Positions 17,092 to 26,227 of a stretch of 41,067 bases of DNA are shown piece after piece. The notes under the pieces were generated by a model, which made no database searches, was not told the origin of the DNA, and saw nothing but the letters and a program-made list of their open reading frames with translations. Both the position numbers and the translations under genes were made by a program. Each line of letters begins with the position of its first letter. The first letter of the stretch is position 1. The stretch is from Ornithinimicrobium sp. CNJ-824 (GTDB lineage Bacteria; Actinomycetota; Actinomycetes; Actinomycetales; Dermatophilaceae): positions 1 through 41,067 of the forward strand of contig NZ_MKKA01000017.1 in assembly GCF_001942405.1 (NCBI RefSeq). Direction: 5' to 3'.

Positions 17092-18964
17092 GCACCCCCA
17101 CCACCGCCCCGGCCGTCGACCGATCGTCGTCGAGATCGTCCAGGGCACCCTGGCCTCGGTCGAGATGGAGGTCGAGACCGCCATCGCCCGCACCTCGCGC
17201 AGCCCGATGATCCGCGACGCGCACGACTTCCGCGCCGGCATCCACGACCGCCAGCTGCGCAAGCTGACCGGCCGGTCCTACAGCGCCCTGGTGCACCCCG
17301 TCGCCCGCGACTTCCCGCTGGAGACGATGAAGCCCGGGGACGTGTTCTTCCACAACGACGTCTACGAGTCCGAGGGCGGCATCGGCCACCTGCCCGACCT
17401 GTGCGTCACCGTGCCGGTCTTCCACGAGGGCGAGGTCGTCTGCTTCGTCCAGGCGTTCGGCCACCACGACGACATCGGCGGGGCCACCCCCGGCTCGATG
17501 CCGTCGGCGGCCACGAGCGTCTACGAGGAGGGCCTCATGGTCCCCCCGATCAAGCTGTGGGACCAGGGCGTGCCCAACGAGGCGGCGCTGCGGATCATGA
17601 CCCGCAACTCCCGGATGCCGGAGTCGTTGGCCGCCGACCTGGACGCCGAGTGCTCCGCCTGCCTCATGGGCGCGGCCCGGCTCACCGAGCTGTTCGAGCG
17701 CTACGGCCGCCAGACCGTCGAGGGCGCCTTCCAGGCGATCCTGGACAAGACGACCGAGACCTACCGGCGCGAGATCCTCTCCAAGATCCCCGACGGGGAG
17801 TACGTCTGGGAGGACTACGCCGAGCACGACGGCGTCGACGAGCCCAAGCTGCACACCCAGCGGATCACCCTGACCAAGACCAGCACCGGCGGCCCGGGCG
17901 ACGGCCCGAAGATCACCATCGACTTCACCGGCACCGCCCCCCAGGCCAAGGGCCCGATCAACCACTGCGGCGACTACGCCGACGGCAACTTCCTCAAGAA
18001 GTGGCTGGCCCCGATCCTGCGCAACCTGGCCGACACCCCCGAGCGGATGGGCGAGCTGGACGTCAACGAGGGCGTGGTGCCGCTCATCGAGATGAAGTTC
18101 CCGGAGAAGGGCACCCTGCTCACGCCGATCTTCCCGGCGCCGACCAACGCCCGCACCTTCGTCATCCTGCGCCTGCTCGGCGTGCTCGCCGGCGTCATCG
18201 CCAAGGCGGTCGACGGCAAGATGCCGGCCGACCAGGAGACGATCCGCTACACCGGCGTCTACGGCAAGGACCGCGACGGCAAGGACTACCTCATGCGCGA
18301 GGTGCTCGGCGGCGGCGCCGGCGGGCGCTACTACGCCGACGGCGAGGACACCATCCACGTCGTCCCGGACTCGCGCAACCTGCCGACCGAGTTCACCGAG
18401 TCCCGCTTCCCGTTCCTCGTCGAGCGCCTCGGCCTGGCCGTCGACTCCGGCGGCCCCGGGCGCTACCGCGGCGGCCTGGGCTACGAGAAGCACATCCGGA
18501 TGCTCAAGGACGCCAACTTCATGTCCATCGCCGACCGCTCGATCCTGGCCTGCTGGGGCGTCAAGGGTGGCAAGGCGGGGCGCCCCTTCGAGGTGTGCAT
18601 CGACCCGGGCGGTCCCGAGGAGAGGTATGTCGATGCGCTCGCCGACGCCGAGCCCGTCAAGGCCGGCCAGGTGATCCGGATCCGGACCACCGGCGGCGGC
18701 GGCTGGGGCGACCCGCTGGAGCGCCCGGTCGAGGAGGTCGAGCGCGACCTGCGCTGGGGCAAGGTCTCCTTCGAGGGCGCCCGCCGCGACTACGGCGTGG
18801 TCGCCTCCGGCACCAAGGAGGACCCCGTGATCGACGCGGCCGCCACCGAGCAGCTGCGCGCGCAGCTGCGGGACGGGCGCGGCGAGGAGCCGTTCTTCGA
18901 CCGCGGCCCGGGCTACGCCCAGCTGGCCGGCGGGGCCACCGCGGCGGACGTCGACTGGCTCTGA
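17088..18964 (+). CDS. hyuB: Hydantoinase/oxoprolinase subunit B (one apparent frameshift)
   Basis: HyuB is the catalytic partner of HyuA. After the N-terminal MSTPTTAPAVD the frame breaks near 17120 (GAC-CCG reduced to GACCG). With one base added it continues PIVVEIVQGTLASVEMEVET. Family motifs include the early ARTSRSPMIRDAHDF, GDVFFHNDVYESEGGIGHLP, FGHHDDIGGATPGSMP and the C-terminal GGGGWGDPLERP, which is a HyuB hallmark. The repaired length of about 625 residues is normal. Its start overlaps hyuA. The sequence around the start, 17076-17097, is identical over 22 bp to that at the 2Fe-2S/Mo-subunit junction (9333-9354). The complex is cytoplasmic and ATP-consuming. Confidence 0.9.
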
Positions 18965-18972
18965 GCACGGGC

Positions 18973-19824
18973 GTGGACGCGGCGACCGTCACGGTGCTCG
19001 GCGCGACCGGCAAGACCGGTCGTGCCGTGGCCCGCGCGGCACTGCGCCGGGGCCTGCACGTCCGGGGCACCTCGCGGCACGAGGCCTCCCCCGGTGGACC
19101 CGGCGAGCTGCCCGACGGCGCCGACCGGTCCCTCGCCGACCTGCTGACCGGGGAGGGACTGGTGGACGCCCTCCGCGGCGCGGACGCGGCATACCTGATC
19201 GTGCCCAACGTGCACCCCGCGGAGGTGGACGTCGTCGCCCGGGCCGCACGGGTGGCGGAGCAGGTGGGCGTGGCCCGGGTCGTCTACCACTCGGTCGCCG
19301 ACCCCGACGACGCCCGGATGCCGCACCACGTGCGCAAGGGGCGGGCCGAGCGCGAGCTGCGCGCGGTGCGGCCCGACGCGGTCGTGCTGCGGCCGTGCGC
19401 CTACCAGCAGAACCTGCTGGCGCCGGCGCTGGACGGGCGCATCGAGGTGCCCTACCGGCTGGACGCGCCGTTCAGCCTGGTCGACCTGGACGACGTCGCC
19501 GAGGTGGCCGCGGCCGCCCTCGCCGGCGAGCTCGAGCCCGGGTCGACGCACGTGCTCGCCGGGCCTGAGGACCTCACGGTCGCCGACCTGGCCGAGGCCG
19601 CCACCCGCATCGTGGGCCGGCCGGTCACCGCCGCCGCGACGACCGTCGAGGAGTGGCGGGCGGGCCCGGGGGCCGGGCTGGACCCCGGTGCGGCCGCCGA
19701 CCTGGAGGCGATGTTCCGGGCCTACGACGAGACCGGCTTCGTCGCCGACCCGCAGCCGCTGGCCCGACTGCTCGACCGCCCGCCCACCACCTGGACCGAC
19801 CTGCTGCGCAGGCACGCCCGATGA
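18973..19824 (+). CDS. NmrA-like NAD(P)-binding protein
   Basis: This is an atypical short-chain dehydrogenase of the NmrA/HSCARG type. The N-terminal Rossmann motif VTVLGATGKTGRAV is at about 6-19, and the protein includes YLIVPNVHP, VVYHSVADPD and RPCAYQQNL, as in this family. The catalytic Tyr-x3-Lys pair of classical reductases is not evident, so it may sense NADP or reduce a quinone or small substrate. GTG 18973 is the first plausible start, 8 bp after the hyuB stop, giving 283 residues. No strong ribosome site precedes it, so reinitiation from hyuB is likely. Its place between hyuB and carbamate kinase ties it to the island, but no step can be assigned. Confidence 0.82.
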   Translation: MDAATVTVLGATGKTGRAVARAALRRGLHVRGTSRHEASPGGPGELPDGADRSLADLLTGEGLVDALRGADAAYLIVPNVHPAEVDVVARAARVAEQVGVARVVYHSVADPDDARMPHHVRKGRAERELRAVRPDAVVLRPCAYQQNLLAPALDGRIEVPYRLDAPFSLVDLDDVAEVAAAALAGELEPGSTHVLAGPEDLTVADLAEAATRIVGRPVTAAATTVEEWRAGPGAGLDPGAAADLEAMFRAYDETGFVADPQPLARLLDRPPTTWTDLLRRHAR

Positions 19825-19864
19825 CCCTCCGGCACCGTCGCCGGACCGACCGAAGGACACCTGC

Positions 19865-20803
19865 ATGAGGATCGTCGTCGCCCTCGGGGGCAACGCCATG
19901 ACCGCCACCGACGGCAGCTCGAGCCCGGACGACCAGCGGGCCGCCATCGAGGAGGCTGCCGGGCACATCGCCACGCTCGTCGCCGCCGGTCACGAGGTCG
20001 TCGTCACCCACGGCAACGGGCCCCAGGTCGGCAACATCCTGCTCAAGAACGAGCTGTCCGCCCACCTGCTGACGCCCGTGAGCCTCGACTGGTGCGGCGC
20101 GCAGACGCAGGGGACGATCGGCTTCACCCTGATGAACGCCCTGGAGCGCCGCCTCGCCGCGGTCGGCACGCCCCGGCCGGTCGCCACCCTCGTCTCCCGC
20201 ACGCTCGTCGACCCCGACGACCCCGCGTTCGACCAACCGACGAAGGCCGTCGGCCCCTACAACGACGCCGAGCACGCCGCCCGGATGACCGAGCAGGGGC
20301 AGTCGTGGCGGGACGAGGGCACCAAGGGGTGGCGGCGGCTCGTGCCCTCGCCCGAGCCGCGGGAGATCGTCGACGCCCCCGCGGTGGAGGCGCTCGTCGG
20401 GCAGGGCTTCCTCGTCGTCTCCTCCGGCGGCGGCGGGATCCCGGTCGTCGCGTCGGCCGCCGGCGGCTACGAGGGGATCGAGGCCGTCATCGACAAGGAC
20501 CTCACCGCGACCCTGCTCAGCCGCCAGGTCGGTGCAGACCTGCTGGTCATCGCCACCGACGTGGAGCACGCCGTGCTGCGGTGGGGAACCCCGGAGGCCC
20601 GGCCGATCGGCGAGGTCGACGCCGCGACGATGCGGCGCCACATCGAGGCCGGCGAGTTCGGCGTCGGCTCGATGCTTCCCAAGGTGGACGCCGTGACCCG
20701 GTTCGTCGAGGGCGGCGGCCCACGGGCCGTGGTGACCTCGCTGCCGTCGATCGCCAGGGCCGTCGAGGGCGGCACCGGGACGGTCGTCGTCCCGTCGGCC
20801 TGA
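19865..20803 (+). CDS. arcC: Carbamate kinase
   Basis: The enzyme converts carbamoyl phosphate and ADP to ATP plus carbamate, which decays to ammonia and CO2. Family motifs are present: VVALGGNAM at 4-12, THGNGPQVGN near 48-57, SLDWCGAQTQG, the SSGGGGIPV nucleotide region near 180-188, and VIDKDLTATLL near 200-210. The 312-residue length is typical. A GAAGGA ribosome site lies 7 bases before the ATG. There is no arginine deiminase or catabolic ornithine carbamoyltransferase gene nearby. Instead the operon-mates are hyuAB, and fdrA/ylbE/ylbF sit at the other end of the island. That is the combination seen in enterobacterial allantoin catabolism, so carbamoyl phosphate probably comes from the FdrA-type system. 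The pathway link is inference; the enzyme call is firm. Confidence 0.95.
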   Translation: MRIVVALGGNAMTATDGSSSPDDQRAAIEEAAGHIATLVAAGHEVVVTHGNGPQVGNILLKNELSAHLLTPVSLDWCGAQTQGTIGFTLMNALERRLAAVGTPRPVATLVSRTLVDPDDPAFDQPTKAVGPYNDAEHAARMTEQGQSWRDEGTKGWRRLVPSPEPREIVDAPAVEALVGQGFLVVSSGGGGIPVVASAAGGYEGIEAVIDKDLTATLLSRQVGADLLVIATDVEHAVLRWGTPEARPIGEVDAATMRRHIEAGEFGVGSMLPKVDAVTRFVEGGGPRAVVTSLPSIARAVEGGTGTVVVPSA

Positions 20804-20888
20804 GCCATCCCCTCGCGGACGGCCCGACCTCGACGGCTACGGCCGTGCCGAGCCCCCCGCGCGGGCCTGATCCTCTACGGTCGGTCGC

Positions 20889-22295
20889 GTGGCCACCGCT
20901 GACGACGACACCGTGACCGGCCCGGGCGAGCGCCGGCCGGCCGACCCCGCCCCGACGGGGACCCTCGACCCCGCCAAGGTCACCACCTCCCTCGAGGCGT
21001 CCGGGGGAGCGGGTCTTGGCAAGATCACGGCCTGGGCGTTCTGGGACTGGGGCAGCCAGCCCTGGAACACCGTCATCACCACCTTCGTCTTCGCCGTCTA
21101 CATCACCGGCGAGAGCTTCGGCTCGACGAACTACACCTCCCAGATGCTCGCCCTGGCGACCGGGGTCGCCGGGTTGTTCGTCGCTGCGCTGGCCCCGGTC
21201 CTGGGGCAGAACTCCGACCGGTCCGGGCGCACCGTGCGCAACCTGCGCTGGCAGACCTGGCTGCTGGCGCTGATCGCCGCGGCGCTCTTCCTCGTCAAGC
21301 CTGACCCGGCATACCTGGCCCTGGGGCTCGTGCTGCTCGGGGTGGGCTCGGTGGTCTCCGAGATCGCCGGGGTCAACTACAACGCCACCATCGAGCAGGT
21401 GGCCACCCCGCGGACCGTCGGGCGGGTCTCCGGCTACGGCTGGGGGTTCGGCTACCTGGGCGGCATCGTGGCCCTGCTGGCGATGTACTTCCTCTTCATC
21501 TCCCCCGAGGTGGGGCTGTTCGGGGTCACCGGGGACGAGGGCCTGGACATCCGGGTCTCGATGCTCATGTGCGGCATCTGGATCGCCCTCTTCACCATCC
21601 CGGCGCTCACCGCCCTCAAGGACCGCCCGGTGCCGCGGGCGCCCCGGGTGGGGATCGTCGACTCCTACCGGCTGCTCTTCGGCACGGTGCGGCGGCTGTG
21701 GGGCACCTCCCGGCACACGGTCTGGTTCCTGCTGGCCTCGGCCCTGTTCCGGGACGGGCTGGCCGGGGTCTTCGCCTTCGGTGCCGTCCTCGCTGCCGGG
21801 ACCTTCGGGATGAGCGCCGGCGAGGTGATCATCTTCGGCGCCGCGGCCAACATCGTGGCGGGGGTGGCCACGATCGGGTTCGGCGCGGTCGACGACCGGT
21901 TCGGTCCCAAGAAGGTCATCCTGCTGTCCCTGTTCTCCCTCGTCATGCTCGGCCTGCTGATCTTCTTCCTCCACGACGGGGGCAAGACCGTCTTCTGGGT
22001 GCTCGGCCTCGGGCTGACCGTCTTCGTCGGGCCCGCCCAGGCGGCGTCCCGGTCGTTCCTCGCCCGGCTCATCCCGGAGGGCAAGAGTGGGGAGATCTTC
22101 GGGCTCTACGCCACGACCGGCCGGGTGGTCTCGTTCCTGTCCCCGGCGGCCTTCGGCCTGGGCATCTGGCTGGGCGCCCGTGTCACCGGCGAGGAGAACA
22201 CGCAGTACTGGGGGATCCTCGGCATCGTGCTCATCCTGGCGGCCGGCGCCCTGGCGATGCTGCCGGTCAAGGAGCACACCGACCACCGGATGTGA
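20889..22295 (+). CDS. MFS transporter, UMF1 (Atg22-like) family
   Basis: This is a major facilitator membrane carrier of the UMF1/Atg22-like branch. The signature AWAFWDWGSQPWNTVITTFV opens the first helix at about residue 45, and ARLIPEGKSGEIFGLYATTGR lies near 395-415 (a longer stretch cut here to its core PEGKSGEIFGLY). Twelve hydrophobic helices can be counted. The first 40 residues are a polar, Pro/Asp-rich cytoplasmic tail. GTG 20889 gives 468 residues; no ribosome site is seen, and TACGGT ends 6 bases upstream, so a leaderless transcript is possible. The substrate of this branch in bacteria is unknown. It is co-directional with carbamate kinase but separated by 85 bp, so it may not belong to the same operon. 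Confidence 0.88.
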   Translation: MATADDDTVTGPGERRPADPAPTGTLDPAKVTTSLEASGGAGLGKITAWAFWDWGSQPWNTVITTFVFAVYITGESFGSTNYTSQMLALATGVAGLFVAALAPVLGQNSDRSGRTVRNLRWQTWLLALIAAALFLVKPDPAYLALGLVLLGVGSVVSEIAGVNYNATIEQVATPRTVGRVSGYGWGFGYLGGIVALLAMYFLFISPEVGLFGVTGDEGLDIRVSMLMCGIWIALFTIPALTALKDRPVPRAPRVGIVDSYRLLFGTVRRLWGTSRHTVWFLLASALFRDGLAGVFAFGAVLAAGTFGMSAGEVIIFGAAANIVAGVATIGFGAVDDRFGPKKVILLSLFSLVMLGLLIFFLHDGGKTVFWVLGLGLTVFVGPAQAASRSFLARLIPEGKSGEIFGLYATTGRVVSFLSPAAFGLGIWLGARVTGEENTQYWGILGIVLILAAGALAMLPVKEHTDHRM

Positions 22296-22306
22296 GCTCA
22301 GAGCGG

Positions 22307-22340
22307 CCTCGACCTGCCGAACGTCCTCGACCTGCCGAAC
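22307..22340. repeat. Tandem 16-bp direct repeat
   Basis: CCTCGACCTGCCGAAC occurs twice, at 22307-22322 and 22325-22340, separated by two bases. It lies 27-60 bp before the ATG of the small membrane protein gene. The perfect repetition at an 18-bp period suggests a regulator site or a recent local duplication. Confidence 0.5.
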
Positions 22341-22366
22341 CGCGGTGACGGTGCCACGATCGGCCC

Positions 22367-22657
22367 ATGACCTTCCCCAGCCCCGGTCCCCGCGACGGCC
22401 TCCCCGATCCCGACCAGCCGCCCGGGGCCGAACCGGCCGACCCCTGGGCCGAGGACGAGGCGCGCCGGCGCGCCCAGCAGCCGGAGGGGTGGACCTCCGA
22501 GCCCGGCGGCCTGGGACCGCTGCCCGGCCGCACCTGGCGCCGGGGCAACACCCGCGTCACCGTCGGCGGCTGCTGCCTGCCGCTGCCGATCGGCTGCCTC
22601 ACCACCCTCGTCGCGGCAGGGGTGGCCGCGGCCGCCGTGGCACGGCGGGCAGGATGA
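22367..22657 (+). CDS. Small membrane protein of unknown function
   Basis: The protein has 96 residues and no function that I recognise. Residues 1-65 are polar and rich in Pro, Gly and Trp ([19 protein letters not shown]). Then comes a Cys-containing motif, [15 protein letters not shown], leading into a single hydrophobic helix, [13 protein letters not shown], at the C-terminus. This layout, with an N-terminal disordered cytoplasmic part and a GGCCLPxPxGC helix, looks like a small conserved actinobacterial membrane protein. A 16-bp direct repeat sits just upstream. The next gene begins 5 bp after its stop, so the two are probably co-transcribed. Support for coding is the composition, the membrane helix and the tight spacing. 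Confidence 0.65.
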   Translation: MTFPSPGPRDGLPDPDQPPGAEPADPWAEDEARRRAQQPEGWTSEPGGLGPLPGRTWRRGNTRVTVGGCCLPLPIGCLTTLVAAGVAAAAVARRAG

Positions 22658-22661
22658 ACCC

Positions 22662-24170
22662 ATGACCGCCAACATCGCCAGCAACCTCACCCGCACCGCC
22701 GAGCGGCACGGCGACCGCCCCGCGATCGTCCTGGACGACGTCCGGCTCAGCTACGCCGAGCTGGAGCTCTCCGCCCGCCAGCTCGCCGGGTGGCTGCGCA
22801 GCCGGGGCATCGGCGTCGGCGACCGGGTCGCGCTCATGCTCCCCAACGTCCCGGCCTTCCCGGTGATCTACTACGCCACGCTGCGGCTGGGCGGGATCGT
22901 CGTGCCGATGAACCCGCTGTTCAAGCGGCGCGAGATCCAGTACTACCTCGAGGACTCCGGCGCCAGCCTCCTCGTCGCCATGCCTGGCGACGAGGTCAGC
23001 GCCGCCGCCGAGGCCGCCGGCGTCCCCGTTCTCGCGGTCGGCCCGGAGGGCCTGAGCTCCTACGTCCACGGCGAGGAGGCCACCGACCCGGTCGAGGAGG
23101 TCGTCGAGCGCGCCGGCGACGACACCGCCGTCATCCTCTACACCTCGGGCACCACCGGCCGGCCCAAGGGCGCCGAGCTGACCCACGACAACCTGCAGAC
23201 CAACCAGGCCACCACGACCGAGACGCTGCTGCACCTCGGCCCCGAGGACGTGGTCATGGGCTGCCTGCCGCTGTTCCACGTCTTCGGGATGACCTGCGCG
23301 CTCAACACCGCGGTGGCCGCCGGCGCGGCGCTGACGATGATCCCGCGGTTCGAGCCGGGCAAGGCCCTGGAGGTCATGGAGCGCGACCGGGTCACCGTCT
23401 TCGAGGGCGTCCCCACGATGTATGGCGCCATGCTGGCCCACGCCACCGGCGTCGCCGGCCAGGTCCCCGACCTGTCCACGCTGCGGACGGCCGTCTCCGG
23501 CGGGGCCAGCCTGCCGGTGGAGCTGATGCGCCGGTTCGAGGACACCTTCGGCTGCCAGATCCTCGAGGGCTACGGCCTGTCCGAGACCAGCCCGGTCGCC
23601 TCCTTCAACCACCCCGACCGGGAGCGCAAGGCGGGCTCGATCGGCATACCCGTCCGCGGGGTGGAGATGAAGCTCGCCGGCACCGTGGGCGAGGGGGAGG
23701 AGCCCGAGGGCGGGATCGGGGAGATCTGCATCCGCGGCGAGAACATCATGAAGGGCTACTGGGGCAAGCCCGAGGCCACCGCCGAGGCCATCGACGCCGA
23801 CGGGTGGTTCCACTCCGGCGACCTGGCCCGCTTCGACGAGGACGGCTACTACTTCATCGTCGACCGCAAGAAGGACATGATCAACCGCGGCGGGCTCAAC
23901 GTCTACCCGCGCGAGATCGAGGAGCTGCTCTACGAGCACCCGGCGGTCGCGGAGGCGGCTGTCGTCGGCGTGCCCCACCCTGAGCTGGGGGAGGAGGTCA
24001 GCGCGTATGTCGTGCTCGCGCCGGGTGCGCAGGCGACCGAGGGGGAACTGGTCGAGCACGTGCGCTCGCAGGTGGCGCCGTACAAGTACCCGCGGACCGT
24101 CCACCTCATCGAGGAGCTGCCCAAGGGCGCCACCGGCAAGATCCTCAAGCGCGAGCTGCGGACCTCGTGA
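22662..24170 (+). CDS. AMP-forming long-chain fatty-acid/carboxylate-CoA ligase
   Basis: This ANL-superfamily enzyme activates a carboxylic acid, probably a fatty acid, through an acyl-adenylate to its CoA thioester. Motifs in order are the P-loop [18 protein letters not shown] at about 157-174, LPLFHVFGM near 205, YGLSETSPV near 300, the hinge [16 protein letters not shown] near 401-416, and a catalytic Lys in [14 protein letters not shown] near the end. The 502-residue length is normal. Residues after [14 protein letters not shown] form the mobile C-terminal domain. The start is ATG 22662, 5 bp after the small membrane gene. Its stop overlaps the downstream lipoprotein gene as GTGA. Acyl chain preference cannot be read from sequence. 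Confidence 0.92.
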   Translation: MTANIASNLTRTAERHGDRPAIVLDDVRLSYAELELSARQLAGWLRSRGIGVGDRVALMLPNVPAFPVIYYATLRLGGIVVPMNPLFKRREIQYYLEDSGASLLVAMPGDEVSAAAEAAGVPVLAVGPEGLSSYVHGEEATDPVEEVVERAGDDTAVILYTSGTTGRPKGAELTHDNLQTNQATTTETLLHLGPEDVVMGCLPLFHVFGMTCALNTAVAAGAALTMIPRFEPGKALEVMERDRVTVFEGVPTMYGAMLAHATGVAGQVPDLSTLRTAVSGGASLPVELMRRFEDTFGCQILEGYGLSETSPVASFNHPDRERKAGSIGIPVRGVEMKLAGTVGEGEEPEGGIGEICIRGENIMKGYWGKPEATAEAIDADGWFHSGDLARFDEDGYYFIVDRKKDMINRGGLNVYPREIEELLYEHPAVAEAAVVGVPHPELGEEVSAYVVLAPGAQATEGELVEHVRSQVAPYKYPRTVHLIEELPKGATGKILKRELRTS

Positions 24171-24682
24171 CCCCCGGCGCACGGCCGCGCGCCCGGGCGG
24201 CGCGGGCCACCCTGGCCGCCGCGGCCGTGGCGCTGGCCCTCTCCGGCTGCGCCCAGCAGGAGGTCGAGGAGCCGGACCCGCCTCCGGTCGTGGACGCCGT
24301 CCCGGACGACGAGGCCGAGGCCACCTCCGCCGACACCGGGCCGCTGCCGGTCGAGACGGTGTCCGACCGCGGCATCGTCCTGGTCACCACGAGCGTGGTG
24401 CTGTCCGGCGAGTCCTCACCCATCACCGGCCAGCTCGTCACCGGCCCGGGCGGCTGCCTGGCCCTGGACCGTCAGGGCCCGCCCGCGCTGCTCGTGCTCC
24501 CCGAGGGGACCGAGCTGTCCGCCGGCAACCGGCCGTCGGTGACGTGGGGGGACGTGACGATCGAGGTGGGCGGGCCGTTGCAGCTGGACGCCGTGGCCGT
24601 CCCGCTGGACCGGTTCGAGGGGCTGCCGGACGGGTGCGGGGAGGGCGCGGCCGGCGCGGCCCTGGTCGTCTCTCCCGGCTGA
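24167..24682 (+). CDS. Putative lipoprotein
   Basis: This protein has 171 residues and begins with a GTG that overlaps the ligase stop. The N-terminus has a basic stretch ([11 protein letters not shown]), a hydrophobic core and a lipobox LSGC with Cys at residue 28, so it is predicted to be exported, lipid-modified and anchored outside the membrane. A Glu/Asp/Pro-rich linker follows to about residue 60. The folded part contains [33 protein letters not shown] and [13 protein letters not shown]. This resembles small beta-rich actinobacterial lipoproteins of unknown function. Two Cys residues near 99 and 158 could form a disulfide. No function is assigned. Confidence 0.72.
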   Translation: MTPGARPRARAARATLAAAAVALALSGCAQQEVEEPDPPPVVDAVPDDEAEATSADTGPLPVETVSDRGIVLVTTSVVLSGESSPITGQLVTGPGGCLALDRQGPPALLVLPEGTELSAGNRPSVTWGDVTIEVGGPLQLDAVAVPLDRFEGLPDGCGEGAAGAALVVSPG

Positions 24683-24745
24683 CGAGCGCGCCGACCCGCC
24701 CTGTGCCACACTCGCCGGGACTGACCCCGGACGAAGGTGATCGGC

Positions 24746-26203
24746 ATGTCTCCCAACCAGATCGGTTTCGCACTCCTGATCCTCGGACTGTTCCTGCTCC
24801 TGGGCAAGGTCATCCGCGTCAAGGTCGGCTGGGTGCAGCGGCTCTTCCTGCCCAGCTCGATCATCGGCGGCTTCCTCATCCTGCTGCTGGGCCCGCAGGT
24901 CCTGGGCCAGCTCGTCCCCGCGCTCTCCGAGGCCGGGGTGTTCACCGAGGAGATGCGCACCGTCTGGGTTGCCCTGCCCGGCCTGCTCATCAGCGTCGTC
25001 TTCGCCACGATGTTCCTCGGCCAGGACCTGCCCAGCCCCAAGCGGGCCGCCAACCTGGTCGGGCCCCAGCTCTCGCTCGGCGTCGCGCTGGGCTCGAGCC
25101 AGTACGTCGTCGGCCTCCTCATCGCCGCCCTGATCCTCGTGCCCGTCTTCAGCGCCAGCCCGATGACCGGAGCGCTCATCGAGATCGGCTTCGAGGGCGG
25201 CCACGGCACCGCCGCCGGCATGCGCGGGGTGATGGAGGAGCTCGGCTTCACCGAGGGCGCCGACCTGGCCGTCGGCCTGGCGACCGTCGGCATCGTCGGC
25301 GGTGTGGTCATCGGGATCGCCCTCATCAACTGGGGCGTGCGCACCGGCCGCACCGAGCTGCTCAAGGGCGACGTCAAGGCGTCCGTCGACGAGCAGAAGG
25401 GCCTGTTCAGCAAGGACGAGTACTACCCCGCCGCCACGATGACCTCCCGCCCCGCCTCGGTCGAGCCGCTGTCGCTGCACATGGCCCTCGTCGCCGTGGC
25501 CATCCTCATCGGCTGGGGGATCCTCGAGGCGCTGCGCTGGATCGAGGCACAGACCTACTCCTCGGTCATGCTCAACGACTCCACCCCGCTGGAGGTCTTC
25601 GCCTACGTCCCGCTGTTCCCGCTCGCCCTCATCGGCGGGGTCATCCTGCAGGCGATCGCCGCCGCGCTGAACGTGGACCACCTCATCGACCACCAGATGA
25701 TGCTGCGCATCCAGGGCTGGGCGTTGGACTTCCTGATCGTCGCGGCCATCGGCACCCTGTCCCTCATGGCGATCGGCGCCAACATCGGGGCGTTCACCCT
25801 GCTGGCCCTGGCCGGGATCGGCGTCAACGTCGCCCTCTTCCTGTGGCTGGCGCCGCGCATCATCGGCCGCTACTGGTTCGAGCGCGGCATCGGCGACTTC
25901 GGCCAGTCGATGGGCGTGACGGCGACCGGTCTGATCCTCATGCGGATCACCGACCCCGACGCCAAGAGCCCGGCGTTCGAGGCGTTCGGCTACAAGCAGC
26001 TCATCTTCGAGCCGTTCTTCGGCGGCGGCATGGTGACCGCCCTGGCGGTGCCGATCATCTACCTCACCGGCATCTGGCCGCTGTTCATCGCGATGCTCAT
26101 CACCTTCCTCGTCGCCCTCGGCGCCGGCATCTTCTACTACGGGCCGAAGGCGAAGGTGGAGCGCGAGCAGGCGCGGGAGGGCACCTCCGCGGTCACCACC
26201 TGA
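24746..26203 (+). CDS. gltS: Sodium/glutamate symporter, GltS family
   Basis: This is an ESS-family Na+:glutamate symporter in the cytoplasmic membrane. Diagnostic motifs are LFLPSSIIGGFLILLLGPQ in the first half, GFEGGHGTAAGM near 149-160, and FGQSMGVTATGLILMRITDP in the second half, with the two inverted halves each showing a Gly-rich loop. About 11-12 hydrophobic helices are present. At 485 residues it is longer than E. coli GltS (about 400). The extra length is in the loop around residues 210-235 (LLKGDVKASVDEQKGLF) and the helices after it. ATG 24746 is preferred because GAAGG precedes it by 8 bases; an upstream GTG at 24737 is possible. It converges with the lactate dehydrogenase gene 24 bp away. 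Confidence 0.88.
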   Translation: MSPNQIGFALLILGLFLLLGKVIRVKVGWVQRLFLPSSIIGGFLILLLGPQVLGQLVPALSEAGVFTEEMRTVWVALPGLLISVVFATMFLGQDLPSPKRAANLVGPQLSLGVALGSSQYVVGLLIAALILVPVFSASPMTGALIEIGFEGGHGTAAGMRGVMEELGFTEGADLAVGLATVGIVGGVVIGIALINWGVRTGRTELLKGDVKASVDEQKGLFSKDEYYPAATMTSRPASVEPLSLHMALVAVAILIGWGILEALRWIEAQTYSSVMLNDSTPLEVFAYVPLFPLALIGGVILQAIAAALNVDHLIDHQMMLRIQGWALDFLIVAAIGTLSLMAIGANIGAFTLLALAGIGVNVALFLWLAPRIIGRYWFERGIGDFGQSMGVTATGLILMRITDPDAKSPAFEAFGYKQLIFEPFFGGGMVTALAVPIIYLTGIWPLFIAMLITFLVALGAGIFYYGPKAKVEREQAREGTSAVTT

Positions 26204-26227
26204 GGGGTATGCCGCGGGCGGAGAAGG

